Shown here: positions 1-8,552 of the stretch, one piece after another
Layout of the letters: every line of letters begins with the position of its first letter
How positions within the stretch are numbered: the stretch's first letter is position 1
From: Actinoplanes oblitus
GTDB lineage: Bacteria; Actinomycetota; Actinomycetes; Mycobacteriales; Micromonosporaceae
Assembly (NCBI RefSeq): GCF_030252345.1
Contig: NZ_CP126980.1
Span: forward strand, 3,487,501 to 3,551,500
DNA: 64,000 bases
Reading direction: 5' to 3'
Made by a program: the position numbers and the translations under genes
Notes under the pieces: model-generated
What the model saw: only the letters and a program-made list of their open reading frames with translations
Told to the model about the DNA's origin: nothing
Database searches by the model: none

Positions 1-1136
1 TGGTCGTCATGCTGCAGGCGCTGCCGGTCCTGGTGCTCGGCACCTGGGGTGGCGCGCTCGCCGACCGGCTGCCGGCCCGCCCGCTGCTGATCGCCTCCCA
101 GGCGGTCCGCGCGCTGCTCGCCCTGGCGCTGCTCGCCCACGGCGGCCACGCGCTGATCTTCGCGGTGGCGCTCGCCTCCGGCGTGATCAGCTCGTTCGAG
201 GGCCCGGCGCTCGGCAAGTTCGGCTCCGCGCTGGTCAAGCCGGAGGCGCTCGGCTCCGCGCTGGCGCTCGGCTCGGTGCTCAGCTCGGCCGGCCGGATCG
301 GCGGCATGGCCCTCGGCGGCGTCCTGGTCGGCGTCACCGGCCCGGCCGTGCTCTTCGTCATCAACGCGGTGTCCTACCTCGCGGTGATCGGCGCGCTGGC
401 CGCGATGCGCACCGGCGAGCTGCGCGACCTGCCGGCCGCCGCGGCCGGCGAGCGCGGCGTGCTCGCCGGGCTGCGCTACATCGCCCGGCAGCCGGTGGTG
501 CTGATCGTCCTGGCGCTCTCCTTCGTGCTCGGCTCGCTCGGCCGCAACTACCAGGTCAGCATGGCCGCCATGACGGCCGGCCCGCTGCACGCCGGCTCCG
601 GCGGCTACGGCCTGCTCTCCACCGTCTTCGCGGTCGGCGCGGTGCTCGGCGGCCTGCTGCTGGCCGGCACCGGCCGGTCCACCCTGCGCGTCCTGCTCGG
701 CACCGGACTGACCATCAGCGTCCTGCAGATCTGCTCCGGCCTGGCCCCGAACCTGGTGTCGTTCGCCGCCCTGATCCTGCCGATCGCGGCCGGCGCTGTC
801 GTCTTCGACACCGTCGTCTCCACCCGCATCCAGCTGGACACCCGCGAAGACATGCGCGGCCGGGTGCTGGCGGCGGTGGGCATCGTGTCGTCGCTGTCCG
901 GGATGTTCGGCGCCCCCGCCGTGGGGTGGCTGTGCGACACGGCCGGTGCCCGTGGTGCCCTGCTCGTCGGCGGCGTCGTGACGACGGTGGCGGCGATCGC
1001 CGGTGCCCTCGCGGTGGCCCGGGTGCAGGGTCGCAAGCTGCACGTCCCGCACCCGCACCTGCCGCACCCGCACCTGCCGAGCCTGCCGCACCTGCCGCGG
1101 CCGGAGTCGCTGGTGCCGGCCGAGCAGATGGCCTGA
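1..1136 (+). CDS. MFS transporter, 5' end outside the window
   Basis: This is the C-terminal part of a major facilitator superfamily transporter. The reading frame is open to the window edge (two Val codons precede the first in-frame ATG at 9), so the start lies upstream and TM1 is probably missing. The visible 375 residues contain about ten hydrophobic helices and a typical MFS loop (GALADRLPARPLL, the DR...R motif of loop 2-3) at residues 16-28. The protein resembles the enterobactin/macrolide exporter type (MFS_3), suggesting drug or metabolite efflux. The C-terminus carries a His/Pro tail with repeated HPHLP units (residues about 345-360) of unknown role. A strong hairpin follows 74 bases after the stop. 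The substrate cannot be told from sequence. Confidence 0.85.
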   Translation, partial: VVMLQALPVLVLGTWGGALADRLPARPLLIASQAVRALLALALLAHGGHALIFAVALASGVISSFEGPALGKFGSALVKPEALGSALALGSVLSSAGRIGGMALGGVLVGVTGPAVLFVINAVSYLAVIGALAAMRTGELRDLPAAAAGERGVLAGLRYIARQPVVLIVLALSFVLGSLGRNYQVSMAAMTAGPLHAGSGGYGLLSTVFAVGAVLGGLLLAGTGRSTLRVLLGTGLTISVLQICSGLAPNLVSFAALILPIAAGAVVFDTVVSTRIQLDTREDMRGRVLAAVGIVSSLSGMFGAPAVGWLCDTAGARGALLVGGVVTTVAAIAGALAVARVQGRKLHVPHPHLPHPHLPSLPHLPRPESLVPAEQMA

Positions 1137-1209
1137 CCCGCACTCGCCGAGGCCGGAGTCGCCCGGTCCCGGCCGAGTGGACGGCCCGATCCGCACCTGA
1201 CCCCCACCC

Positions 1210-1244
1210 CGAGAGCCCGGCGTCCTGGTGGCGCCGGGCTCTCG
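1210..1244 (+). terminator. Rho-independent-type hairpin after the MFS gene
   Basis: A perfect 13-bp stem (CGAGAGCCCGGCG, 1210-1222, pairing with 1232-1244) closes a 9-base loop. It has no long T-run, as is usual in high-GC actinomycetes. It sits between the MFS stop and the next gene and probably ends the MFS transcript. A second short C5/G5 stem lies at 1273-1288. Confidence 0.7.
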
Positions 1245-1325
1245 CCCGCTTCTGGCCCTGGCCGGTGCCGATCCCCCGATCGTGGGGGACGACTGATCAC
1301 GGTCAGATCGGGTATGCCCCGCGCC

Positions 1326-2177
1326 ATGTCCGTGATCAACAGGCCGGCACCGCCGGTCGGCATCGAAACCGACGAGGTCACCGTGGTGGTGGCCACCCGC
1401 AACCGACCCGATCGGCTGCGCGAGACCGTGCCCCGCCACCACGCCGCGACGATCATCGTCGACAACGCGTCCGACCAGCCACTCTCCGTCCCGGGCGCGA
1501 TGATGGTCCGGCTCGGCGAGAACCTCGGCGCGGCAGCCCGCAACGTCGGCGTCGAGCACGCGCGGACCCCGTTCGTGGCGTTCGCGGACGACGACTCGTA
1601 CTGGGAACCTGGCTCCCTGGCCCGAGCCGCACGGATCTTCCGTGACCACCCGCGGGCCGCCCTGCTGTCCGCCAAGGTCCTGGTCGGCGCGGAGGGCCGC
1701 CTCGACCCGGTGTCGGCGTGCATGGCCGAAGCCCCGATCGGCACCCCGCCCGGCGCCCCCGGACCGTCGGTGCTGGGCTTCCTCTCCTGCGCGGTGATGG
1801 TCCGGCGAGACGCCTTCCTCGCGGCCGGCGGTTTCCAGCCCAAGCTTTTCGTGTACGGCGAGGAAGCCCTGCTCGCCATGGACCTCGCCGCCGCCGGTCA
1901 CCACCTGTCCTACGTCCCGGACCTGGTCGTCCGCCACCTCCCCGAACCGGCCGGCCGCGACAACCGGGCCCGCGCCCGCCGGGAGGCCCGCAACCGCGCC
2001 CTGACCGCCCTGCTCCGCCGCCCGCCCGCGGTGATCGCCCGTACCCTCGCCGAGGTGGCCCGCACCCAGCCGGCCGCCCTCCGCGACATCGCCCGGGACC
2101 TGCCCTGGGCGCTGCGTCACCGGCGGCCGCTCCCGGCTCCGGTCGAGTCCGCCCTCCGTCACCTCGCCACCACCTGA
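1326..2177 (+). CDS. Family 2 glycosyltransferase
   Basis: A GT-A fold glycosyltransferase of about 283 residues. The N-terminal strand VTVVVATRNRPDRL binds the nucleotide sugar, FADDDSYW is the metal-binding DxD region, and GGFQPKLFVYGEEALLAMDL is the typical acceptor-side ED motif of GT2 enzymes. The C-terminal 70 residues are Arg/Ala-rich without clear membrane helices. ATG 1314 is possible, but ATG 1326 is preferred because a -10-like TATGCC (1313-1318) lies 7 bases before it, the spacing of a leaderless actinobacterial transcript; no Shine-Dalgarno sequence is seen for either. It stands alone, 2.2 kb before the large glycan operon, so a shared pathway is possible but unproven. Confidence 0.8.
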   Translation: MSVINRPAPPVGIETDEVTVVVATRNRPDRLRETVPRHHAATIIVDNASDQPLSVPGAMMVRLGENLGAAARNVGVEHARTPFVAFADDDSYWEPGSLARAARIFRDHPRAALLSAKVLVGAEGRLDPVSACMAEAPIGTPPGAPGPSVLGFLSCAVMVRRDAFLAAGGFQPKLFVYGEEALLAMDLAAAGHHLSYVPDLVVRHLPEPAGRDNRARARREARNRALTALLRRPPAVIARTLAEVARTQPAALRDIARDLPWALRHRRPLPAPVESALRHLATT

Positions 2178-2220
2178 CCGCCCGCCCCGAACCACCGTCC
2201 AAGACCCGCGACACACCCCG

Positions 2221-2560
2221 GGCTGGTCGTGGTGGTGGTGTCCGAGCCGGGGATGGGACCGTGAGTGCCAGCCGGGTTCCGCGGCTGGTCGTGACGGTGG
2301 TGTCCGGGCCCAGGATGGGACCGCGAGCGCCAGCCGGGTTCCGCGGCTGGTCGTGACGGTGGTGTCCGAGCCGGGGATGGGACCGTGAGTGCCAGCCGGG
2401 TTCCGCGGCTGGTCCTGGCGGTGGTGTCCGAGCCGGGGATGGGACCGTGAGTGCCAGCCGGGTTCTGTGGCTGGTCGTGATGGTGGTGTCCGAGCCGGGG
2501 ATGGAACCGTGAGTGCCAGCCGGGTTCCGTGGCTGGTCGTGACGGTGGTGTCCGGGCTTG
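2221..2560. repeat. 62-bp tandem repeat array with internal inverted repeats
   Basis: Five to six units recur with an exact 62-base period; the GTGAGTGCCAGCCGGG-like core begins at 2261, 2323 (variant), 2385, 2447 and 2509. Each unit can fold: ACCGTGAGTGCCAGCCG on one side pairs imperfectly with CGGCTGGTCGTGACGGT on the other. The array is intergenic, between the GT2 stop and the convergent aldehyde dehydrogenase. Short ORFs cross it but have no coding signature. On the minus strand the unit shares an exact 18-base stretch with the array at 58042-58720, so the two loci belong to one repeat family. Confidence 0.85.
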
Positions 2561-2655
2561 GGACAGGGCGGTGGGGACCAGCCAGCCGGGAGCGGTATTG
2601 CCCCACGGGCAACCGGAACCCGGACCGTCGACCGCGCACCGCCGCCAGCAGCGGA

Positions 2656-2800
2656 CCGTGACCAGCAGCGACCGGGTGGCGGCCGGGACGGTGACCGGTG
2701 GCGTCGGTGGGCGGCCCGTGACCAGCAGCGACGGGGGTGGCGGCCGGGACGGTGACCGGTGGCTTGGCGGGCGGGCCGTGACCGACTGCGGGCCAGGCGG
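2656..2800. repeat. Second short tandem repeat, about 60-61 bp period
   Basis: Three imperfect units begin with CCGTGACC at 2656, 2716 and 2777. The first two share CCGTGACCAGCAGCGAC followed by GGTGGCGGCCGGGACGGTGACCGGTGGC-like sequence. It directly follows the 62-bp array and fills most of the remaining gap to the aldehyde dehydrogenase stop. The sequence differs from the 62-bp unit but keeps the GACGGTGAC/GACCGTGAC theme. I see no gene in 2178-2847. Confidence 0.65.
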
Positions 2801-2847
2801 CGTCCGGTCCGGCGTGGATCAGCGAATCCGGCGCGTCACTCCAGGGG

Positions 2848-4254
2848 CTACCAGCCCGACGGCGGTGACTGCAGGTGGACCGCCTTGGTGCAGGTCATCT
2901 CGTCGAGCAGCTCGGGGCCGTACCCGAAGCCCTGTCCGCTGAGCCCACGCGGATGCGCGGCGCCCCCCGGCGCCCCGCCGAACACCGCGTTGATCTTGAC
3001 GGTGCCGACCGGGAGGGTGCGCCAGGCCTGCTGGGCGTTGCTCATCGACGGGGTCAGGACCGTGGCGGCCAGACCGTACGTCGACGCCGCCGACCGCCGC
3101 AGACCCTCCTCGAACGACGCCACCACGGCGACCGGCGCGACCGGGCCGAACGTCTCCTCGCGCATCACCGTCATCTCGTCGGTGCAGCCGGACAGCACGG
3201 TCGGCGGGTAGTGTGCGCCCGGCCCGACCGGGACGGCACCACCGCGCAGGACCGTCGCGCCGTCCTTGACCGCCTGCTGGACCTGCTCGTCCACGAGGTC
3301 ACGCAGGCGGCGGTCGACCAGCGGGCCGATCCGCGACGCCCAGGTGTCCGCCTGCGCCGCCAGGGCGTCCAGGAACGGGTCGGCCACCGAGGCGTGCACA
3401 TAGATCCGTTCGACGGCCACGCAGATCTGGCCGGAGTTGGCGAACGCGCCGAGCGCCGCCTGCTCGGCGGCCCACGCCGGGTCCACGCCGGCGTCGACCA
3501 GCAGCGGGTCCTTGCCGCCGTTCTCCAGCAGGGCCTTCGCGCCGGTCCGGGCGCAGGCCGCGGCGATCGAGCGGCCGGTGGCCGTGGAGCCCACGTGCGC
3601 GACCAGGTCGACGGGCGCGGCCGCCAGGTGGGCCCCGGTCGCGCCGTCGCCGTTGACCAGGTTCAGCACGCCGTCCGGGAAGTGCAGGGCGAACAGCTCG
3701 ACCAGGCGGTGCCCGGTGGCCGGGGTGCGCTCGCTCGGCTTGTGCACCACGGTGTTGCCGGTGACCAGTGCCGCGCCGAGCAGGCCGCAGGCCACCGCGA
3801 TCGGGTCGTTCCACGGCGTGATCACCGCGACCACCCCGCGCGGCCCGTACGCCATCAGGTCGATCGCCGCGTCGTCACCGGCCAGTGCCCGTCCCCGGTG
3901 GACCGGGCCGAGCTCGGCGTACTGCCGGAGCGTGCCGACCCCGGCCAGCACCGAGTCGCGGGCGTCGGCGACCGGCTTGCCCATCTCCGCCGAGATCAGC
4001 GCGGCCAGTTCGTCGGCGTCGGCCTCGACGGCGTTCGCCGCGGCGTGCAGGGCGGCGGCCCGCGCGGCGGGGGCGGTACGCGCCCAGCCCGGCGCGGCGG
4101 CTCGTGCGGCGCTCACCGCGGCGTCCACGTCGGCCTCGTCGGATACGGTCATCCGGGAGACCGGGGTGCCGTCGGCCGGGCTGAGCACTGTCAGGTCGCG
4201 GCCGGAGCCGCCGTGGCGCCAGGCGCCGGCGATGAGTTGCGTGACGTCCTGCAT
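2848..4254 (-). CDS. NAD(P)-dependent aldehyde dehydrogenase
   Basis: This 468-residue protein oxidises an aldehyde to the acid with NAD(P)+. Family landmarks are visible: TPWN with the oxyanion Asn near residue 149, the cofactor-binding HKPSERTP (Lys172), the general-base Glu244 in LLENGGKDP and the catalytic Cys278 in SGQICVAVERIYV. Length fits the ALDH superfamily (450-500). The frame stays open upstream to 4479, but the extension is low-quality Arg/Ser sequence crossing the divergent promoter, so ATG 4254 is chosen. It is transcribed away from the carbamoyltransferase operon across a 109-base promoter region with an AT-rich palindrome. The substrate is unknown; succinate-semialdehyde- or betaine-aldehyde-type enzymes are the closest in style. 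Confidence 0.88.
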   Translation of the reverse strand: MQDVTQLIAGAWRHGGSGRDLTVLSPADGTPVSRMTVSDEADVDAAVSAARAAAPGWARTAPAARAAALHAAANAVEADADELAALISAEMGKPVADARDSVLAGVGTLRQYAELGPVHRGRALAGDDAAIDLMAYGPRGVVAVITPWNDPIAVACGLLGAALVTGNTVVHKPSERTPATGHRLVELFALHFPDGVLNLVNGDGATGAHLAAAPVDLVAHVGSTATGRSIAAACARTGAKALLENGGKDPLLVDAGVDPAWAAEQAALGAFANSGQICVAVERIYVHASVADPFLDALAAQADTWASRIGPLVDRRLRDLVDEQVQQAVKDGATVLRGGAVPVGPGAHYPPTVLSGCTDEMTVMREETFGPVAPVAVVASFEEGLRRSAASTYGLAATVLTPSMSNAQQAWRTLPVGTVKINAVFGGAPGGAAHPRGLSGQGFGYGPELLDEMTCTKAVHLQSPPSGW

Positions 4255-4291
4255 GGACGGCCGGTTGCCCGGTCTTGACCGGCACAAACGT

Positions 4292-4316
4292 AAAAACTTC
4301 GACCGTCGAAGTTTTT
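4292..4316. promoter_or_regulatory. AT-rich palindrome between divergent genes
   Basis: A perfect 11-bp inverted repeat, AAAAACTTCGA (4292-4302) and TCGAAGTTTTT (4306-4316), with a 3-base spacer. It lies between the divergently transcribed aldehyde dehydrogenase and the carbamoyltransferase operon and is strikingly AT-rich for this genome. A shared operator is more likely than a terminator because no gene converges here. As RNA it would also form a hairpin with a T-run on either strand, so an attenuator cannot be excluded. Confidence 0.55.
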
Positions 4317-4363
4317 TTGGTGATCTTGGAGTAATGCGGTGATCGTCGGGTATCCGCCGCCAT

Positions 4364-5992
4364 ATGCGAGTCCTGGGAATCAACGCGATCTTCCATGATC
4401 CGGCCGCCGCGCTGATCGTGGACGGCCAGGTGGTGGCCGCCGCCGAGGAGGAGCGGTTCAGTCGCCGCAAGCACGGCAAGCGCCCGGTGCCCTTCGCCGC
4501 CTGGGAGCTGCCCGAACTGTCCGCCGCCTGGTGCCTCGCCGAGGCCGGGCTGGAACCCGGCGACCTGGACGCGGTCGCCTACTCGTTCGACCCGGGGATC
4601 AGCCGGGACGCCGCCGACCTGGGCCTGGCCGACCCATGGGATCACCTGCGGATCGACTACGCCCGGCGGGCCCCGCAGTTCCTGGCGAGCGCGCTGCCCG
4701 GCCTCGACCCGGAGCAGGTGCGGTTCGTGCCGCACCACGTGGCGCACGCGGCCTCGGCGGGACTGTCGGTGCCGGACGACAACGCCGTGCTGGTGCTGGA
4801 CGGGCGCGGCGAGGTGGCCGGGCACCTGGCCGGGGCGTACCGCGACGGCGAGCTGACCGTGCTGCGCACCCAGGAGCTGCCGCACTCCCTCGGGCTGCTC
4901 TACGAGGACCTGACCCGGCACCTGGGATTCCTGCACTCCAGTGACGAATACAAGGTGATGGCGCTCGCGTCGTACGGAAAACCGAAGTTCTTGGATCTTC
5001 TGCGGGAGCTGGTCAAGCCGACCGGGGACGGCGGGTTCACGGTGGACCGGATCGACTGGAGCGCTCTGGCCAAGCCGTGCCCGCCCGGCGGGGAGCTCGG
5101 CGACGAGCACGCCGACCTGGCGTCCAGTGTGCAGAAGCGGCTCGAGGAGGTGATCCTCGACCTGGCCCGGTGGACCTTCGAGGCATCCGGCGGGCTGCCC
5201 ACGCTGACCCTGGCCGGCGGCACCGCGCTGAACTGCGTGGCCAACGCGCGGGTCGCCGCCGAGGGACCGTTCCAGCGGGTCTGGGTGCAGCCGGCGGCCG
5301 GCGACTCGGGGACCGCGCTCGGGGCGGCGCTCGCGGTGCACGGGCAGAGCATCCCGTTCACCACGGCGGCGCTCGGCCGCGGCTGGAGCGACGACGAGCT
5401 GGAGGCCGAGCTGCGGCGGGCGGCGCTGCCCTACACCCGGCCGGCCTCGATCGCCGCCGAGGCCGCCGAGGTGCTGGCCCGCAACGGGATCGTGGCCTGG
5501 TACCAGGGGCGCAGCGAGTACGGGCCGCGCGCGCTCGGGCACCGCTCGCTGCTGGCCCACCCCGGCGACCCGGACACCCAGCGGCGGATGAACGACGTGA
5601 AGGGCCGCGAGCAGTTCCGGCCGATCGCGCCGATGGTCCGCGCCGAACGCTTCCACGACATCTTCGACGGGGTCTACCCGAGTGAGCACATGCTCTTCGT
5701 GCACCGCGTCAAACCCGAGTGGCGGGACCGGATCCCGGCTGTCGTGCACGTGGACGGCACCGCCCGGGTGCAGACCGTGCACCAGGAGACCGAGCCGGTG
5801 GTGGCGGCGATGCTGGCCGAGTTCGAGAAGCGGACCGGGCTGCCGGTGGTGGTGAACACCTCGCTGAACACCGCCGGGCGGCCGATGGTGGACACCCCGC
5901 GCGAGGCGATGGAGCTGTTCGGCTCGGCGCCTGTCGACCTGCTCGCCATCGGGCCGTTCGCGGTCCACCGGGCCGGAGCGTTCGGCAAGTGA
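4364..5992 (+). CDS. NodU/CmcH family carbamoyltransferase
   Basis: A 542-residue enzyme of the family that moves a carbamoyl group from carbamoyl phosphate through a carbamoyl-adenylate to a sugar or antibiotic hydroxyl. The N-terminal Kae1-like half has GINAIFHDPAAALI (His11) and HHVAHAASAG near residue 124, both metal/nucleotide-site histidines; GGTALNCVANARV lies near 285. The C-terminal YrdC-like/Carbam_trans_C part has YGPRALGHRSLLA near 387, KGREQFRPIAP and NTSLNTAGRPMV. It is the first gene of the eight-gene operon, and the next gene starts inside its stop codon (GTGA). In this context it most likely carbamoylates a sugar in the glycan assembled by the downstream transferases; the acceptor is inferred only. 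Confidence 0.9.
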   Translation: MRVLGINAIFHDPAAALIVDGQVVAAAEEERFSRRKHGKRPVPFAAWELPELSAAWCLAEAGLEPGDLDAVAYSFDPGISRDAADLGLADPWDHLRIDYARRAPQFLASALPGLDPEQVRFVPHHVAHAASAGLSVPDDNAVLVLDGRGEVAGHLAGAYRDGELTVLRTQELPHSLGLLYEDLTRHLGFLHSSDEYKVMALASYGKPKFLDLLRELVKPTGDGGFTVDRIDWSALAKPCPPGGELGDEHADLASSVQKRLEEVILDLARWTFEASGGLPTLTLAGGTALNCVANARVAAEGPFQRVWVQPAAGDSGTALGAALAVHGQSIPFTTAALGRGWSDDELEAELRRAALPYTRPASIAAEAAEVLARNGIVAWYQGRSEYGPRALGHRSLLAHPGDPDTQRRMNDVKGREQFRPIAPMVRAERFHDIFDGVYPSEHMLFVHRVKPEWRDRIPAVVHVDGTARVQTVHQETEPVVAAMLAEFEKRTGLPVVVNTSLNTAGRPMVDTPREAMELFGSAPVDLLAIGPFAVHRAGAFGK

Positions 5993-6984
5993 TCAGCGTT
6001 GTCATCCCGACCCTGGGACGGCCGAGCCTGTCCGCGCTGCTGGAGCGCATCCGCGACGACGATCTGGAGATCATCGTCGTCGACGACCGTCCCGACCGAG
6101 ACGATCGGCTGGAAACCCCGGGCCGGGTCATCGCCGGCCCGGCCCGGGGCCCGGCGGCGGCCCGCAACGCCGGGTGGCGTGCCGCCCGGCACGAGTGGGT
6201 GGTGTTCCTCGACGACGACGTGCTGCCCGACCCGGACTGGCCGCGCCGGCTGAAGGCCGACCTGGCCGCGGCCGGCCCGGAGATCGGCGGCGTACAGGGC
6301 GTGCTGAGCGTCCCGCTGCCCGACGACCGCCGGCCGACCGACTGGGAACGGGTCACCGCGGGTCTCGCCGACGGCGCCTGGATCACCGCCGACATGGCGT
6401 TCCGCCGCACCGCCCTGTCCGCCGTCGGCGGCTTCGACGAGCGCCTGCCACGGGCCTTCCGGGAGGATGCCGAGCTGGCCTTCCGGGTCCGCCAGGCCGG
6501 GTGGCAGCTGCGTCGGGGTGACCGCCGGACCACCCATCCGGTACGCCCGGAGAGCCGCTGGGTCAGCCTGCGCACCCAGCGCGGCAACGCCGACGACGCG
6601 CTGCTGCGCCGCCTCTACGGCCCGCGGTGGCGCGACCTGCTGGCCATCCCGCCCGGCCGCCGCCCCCGGCACGCGGCGGTCACCGCGGCCGGCGCGCTCG
6701 CCCTGGCCACCGGGGTGACGGCGGCGATCACCAGGCGCCCGGGCTGGGCGCTGGCCGCCGCGGCCGCGACCACCGCGTGGGCGGCCGGTACCGCCGAGTT
6801 CGCCGCCACCCGGATCGCCCCCGGCCCGCGCGACCGGCACGAGGTCGCCACGATGCTGCTGACCAGCGTGGCGATCCCGCCGGTAGCCATCGCGTACTGG
6901 CTGCGCGGCTGGTGGCGCTGGCGGTCCGCCGAACCGGCCTCGGCCCCGGCCGGCACACCGGCCACCAGGGTGGTGGCCGCTTGA
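5989..6984 (+). CDS. Family 2 glycosyltransferase with C-terminal membrane helices
   Basis: About 331 residues, starting at GTG 5989, which overlaps the carbamoyltransferase stop (GTGA). The GT-A domain begins at once with ISVVIPTLGRPSL; AARNAGWRAA near residue 55 and the metal-binding FLDDDVLPDPDW near residue 72 follow, then GGFDERLPRAFREDAELAFRVRQAG, the ED/QxxRW-like acceptor region. Two or three hydrophobic segments near residues 225-300 suggest membrane attachment at the inner face. Its place in the operon points to a role in building the same glycan as the GT4 and GT9 enzymes. Donor and acceptor are not predictable. Confidence 0.85.
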   Translation: MISVVIPTLGRPSLSALLERIRDDDLEIIVVDDRPDRDDRLETPGRVIAGPARGPAAARNAGWRAARHEWVVFLDDDVLPDPDWPRRLKADLAAAGPEIGGVQGVLSVPLPDDRRPTDWERVTAGLADGAWITADMAFRRTALSAVGGFDERLPRAFREDAELAFRVRQAGWQLRRGDRRTTHPVRPESRWVSLRTQRGNADDALLRRLYGPRWRDLLAIPPGRRPRHAAVTAAGALALATGVTAAITRRPGWALAAAAATTAWAAGTAEFAATRIAPGPRDRHEVATMLLTSVAIPPVAIAYWLRGWWRWRSAEPASAPAGTPATRVVAA

Positions 6985-8552
6985 TGTCACGGCTCTACGA
7001 CGCCGTCCTGTTCGACCGGGACGGCACGCTGATCGTGGACGTGCCGTACAACGGTGACCCCGGCAGGGTCACACCGATGCCCGGCGCGCGGGCCGCCCTG
7101 GACCGGCTGCGCGCCGCCGGCCTGCGCCTGGGCGTGGTGACCAACCAGTCCGGTCTGGCTCGCGGCCATTTCACCGCCGGCGAGCTGACAGCTGTCAACC
7201 GGCGGGTCGAGGAACTGCTCGGGTCGTTCGACACCTGGCAGATCTGCCCGCACGACGACACCGCCGGCTGCGACTGCCGCAAGCCACGGCCCGGCCTGAT
7301 CGAGGCGGCCGCGCGGGCGCTGGGCACCACCCCGGAGCGCTGCCTGGTGGTCGGCGACATCGGCCGGGACATGACAGCGGCGCTCGCCGCCGGGGCGGCC
7401 GGCATCCTGGTGCCGACGCCGGTCACGCTGCCGGACGAGGTGGCGGCCGGCCCCACGGTGGCCGCCGATCTGACCGCCGCCGCCGACCTGATCCTGCGGC
7501 GGGAGGCACTGGTACGGCCGGTGGCGCCCCGGACGGCGGGGACCGTGCTCGCGGTGCGGTCCGACTCCGCGGGGGACGTGCTGGTCACCGGGCCGGCGAT
7601 CCGGGCACTCGCGCACCACAGCGAGCGGGTGGTGCTGCTCTGCGGGCCGCGCGGGCGGGCGGCGGCCGAGTTGCTGCCCGGTGTCGACGAGCTGATCGAG
7701 TGGCGGCTGCCGTGGATCGACCCGCAGCCCGATCCGGTCGACGCGGCCGACCTGGCGGCGCTCACCGAGCGGATCCGCGCGGCGCGGGTCGACGAGGCGG
7801 TGGTCTTCACCTCCTACCACCAGTCCGCGCTGCCGCTCGCGCTCCTGCTGCGTACCGCCGGGGTCGGGCGGATCACCGCGATCAGCGAGGACTATCCGGG
7901 GTCGCTGCTGGACGTGCGGCACCGCGTACCGGACGGGATCCCGGAACCGGAGCGGGCCCGCAGCGTGGCGGCGGCCGCCGGCTTCGGACTGCCCGACAGT
8001 GACCCGGGCGGCCTGCGGGTGCGGGACGTCCGGCGCCGAGGACCTGGTGACTACGTGGTGGTGCACCCGGGGGCCAGCGTCGAGGCGCGGTCCTGCCCGC
8101 CGGAGACCATGCGGGAGATCGTACGGACGCTGGCGGCCGGCGGGCACCGGGTGCTGGTGACGGCGGGACCGGGGGAGGAGCCGCTGGCGTCGTACGTCAA
8201 AAGCTCCGTGGCGGACCTCATCGAACCGACCTCCCTGACCGAACTGGCCCACCTGTTGGCCGGCGCGTCCTGCCTGGTCGTCGGCAATACCGGGCCGGCG
8301 CACCTGGCGGCGGCCGTCGGCACCCCGGTGGTCAGCCTCTTCGCGCCGACCGTCCCCTATGCGCAGTGGGGGCCCTACCGCGTCCCGGCGATCCGGCTCG
8401 GCCAGCCCGGTGCCGTCTGCCGCGACACCCGCGCGACGACCTGCCCGGTCGCCGGCCATCCCTGCCTGTCCACCGTCGATCCGGCCGAGGTGCTGGAGGC
8501 CGTCACCCGGCTCGGCGCGAAGGTCCGATCACCAAGAGAGGTAGCCGCGTGA
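6984..8552 (+). CDS. Fusion: GmhB-like HAD phosphatase and GT9 heptosyltransferase
   Basis: ATG 6984 shares a base with the previous stop (TGATG). Residues 1-175 form a HAD-IIIA phosphatase: nucleophile Asp11 and Asp13 in LFDRDGT, TNQSGLARG, the GmhB-type zinc loop with Cys88, His90, Cys96 and Cys98, and acidic motif GDIGRDM (Asp125, Asp129). This is the pattern of D-glycero-D-manno-heptose-1,7-bisphosphate phosphatase. Residues about 185-520 are a GT9 ADP-heptose:glycan heptosyltransferase domain (VRSDSAGDVL, VHPGAS near 361, VGNTGPAHLAAA near 434). In Gram-negative bacteria these are separate proteins. The fusion would couple precursor dephosphorylation to heptose transfer. The frame reads far upstream of ATG 6984, but that part is a shadow of the GT2 gene. 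Confidence 0.88.
   Translation: MSRLYDAVLFDRDGTLIVDVPYNGDPGRVTPMPGARAALDRLRAAGLRLGVVTNQSGLARGHFTAGELTAVNRRVEELLGSFDTWQICPHDDTAGCDCRKPRPGLIEAAARALGTTPERCLVVGDIGRDMTAALAAGAAGILVPTPVTLPDEVAAGPTVAADLTAAADLILRREALVRPVAPRTAGTVLAVRSDSAGDVLVTGPAIRALAHHSERVVLLCGPRGRAAAELLPGVDELIEWRLPWIDPQPDPVDAADLAALTERIRAARVDEAVVFTSYHQSALPLALLLRTAGVGRITAISEDYPGSLLDVRHRVPDGIPEPERARSVAAAAGFGLPDSDPGGLRVRDVRRRGPGDYVVVHPGASVEARSCPPETMREIVRTLAAGGHRVLVTAGPGEEPLASYVKSSVADLIEPTSLTELAHLLAGASCLVVGNTGPAHLAAAVGTPVVSLFAPTVPYAQWGPYRVPAIRLGQPGAVCRDTRATTCPVAGHPCLSTVDPAEVLEAVTRLGAKVRSPREVAA

Noticed and set aside
2221..2560. CRISPR array
   Set aside because: Units are directly tandem with no variable spacers, and there are no cas genes.
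4255..4479. N-terminal extension of the aldehyde dehydrogenase to 4479
   Set aside because: It would cross the divergent promoter and the carbamoyltransferase start and adds Arg/Ser-rich non-family sequence.
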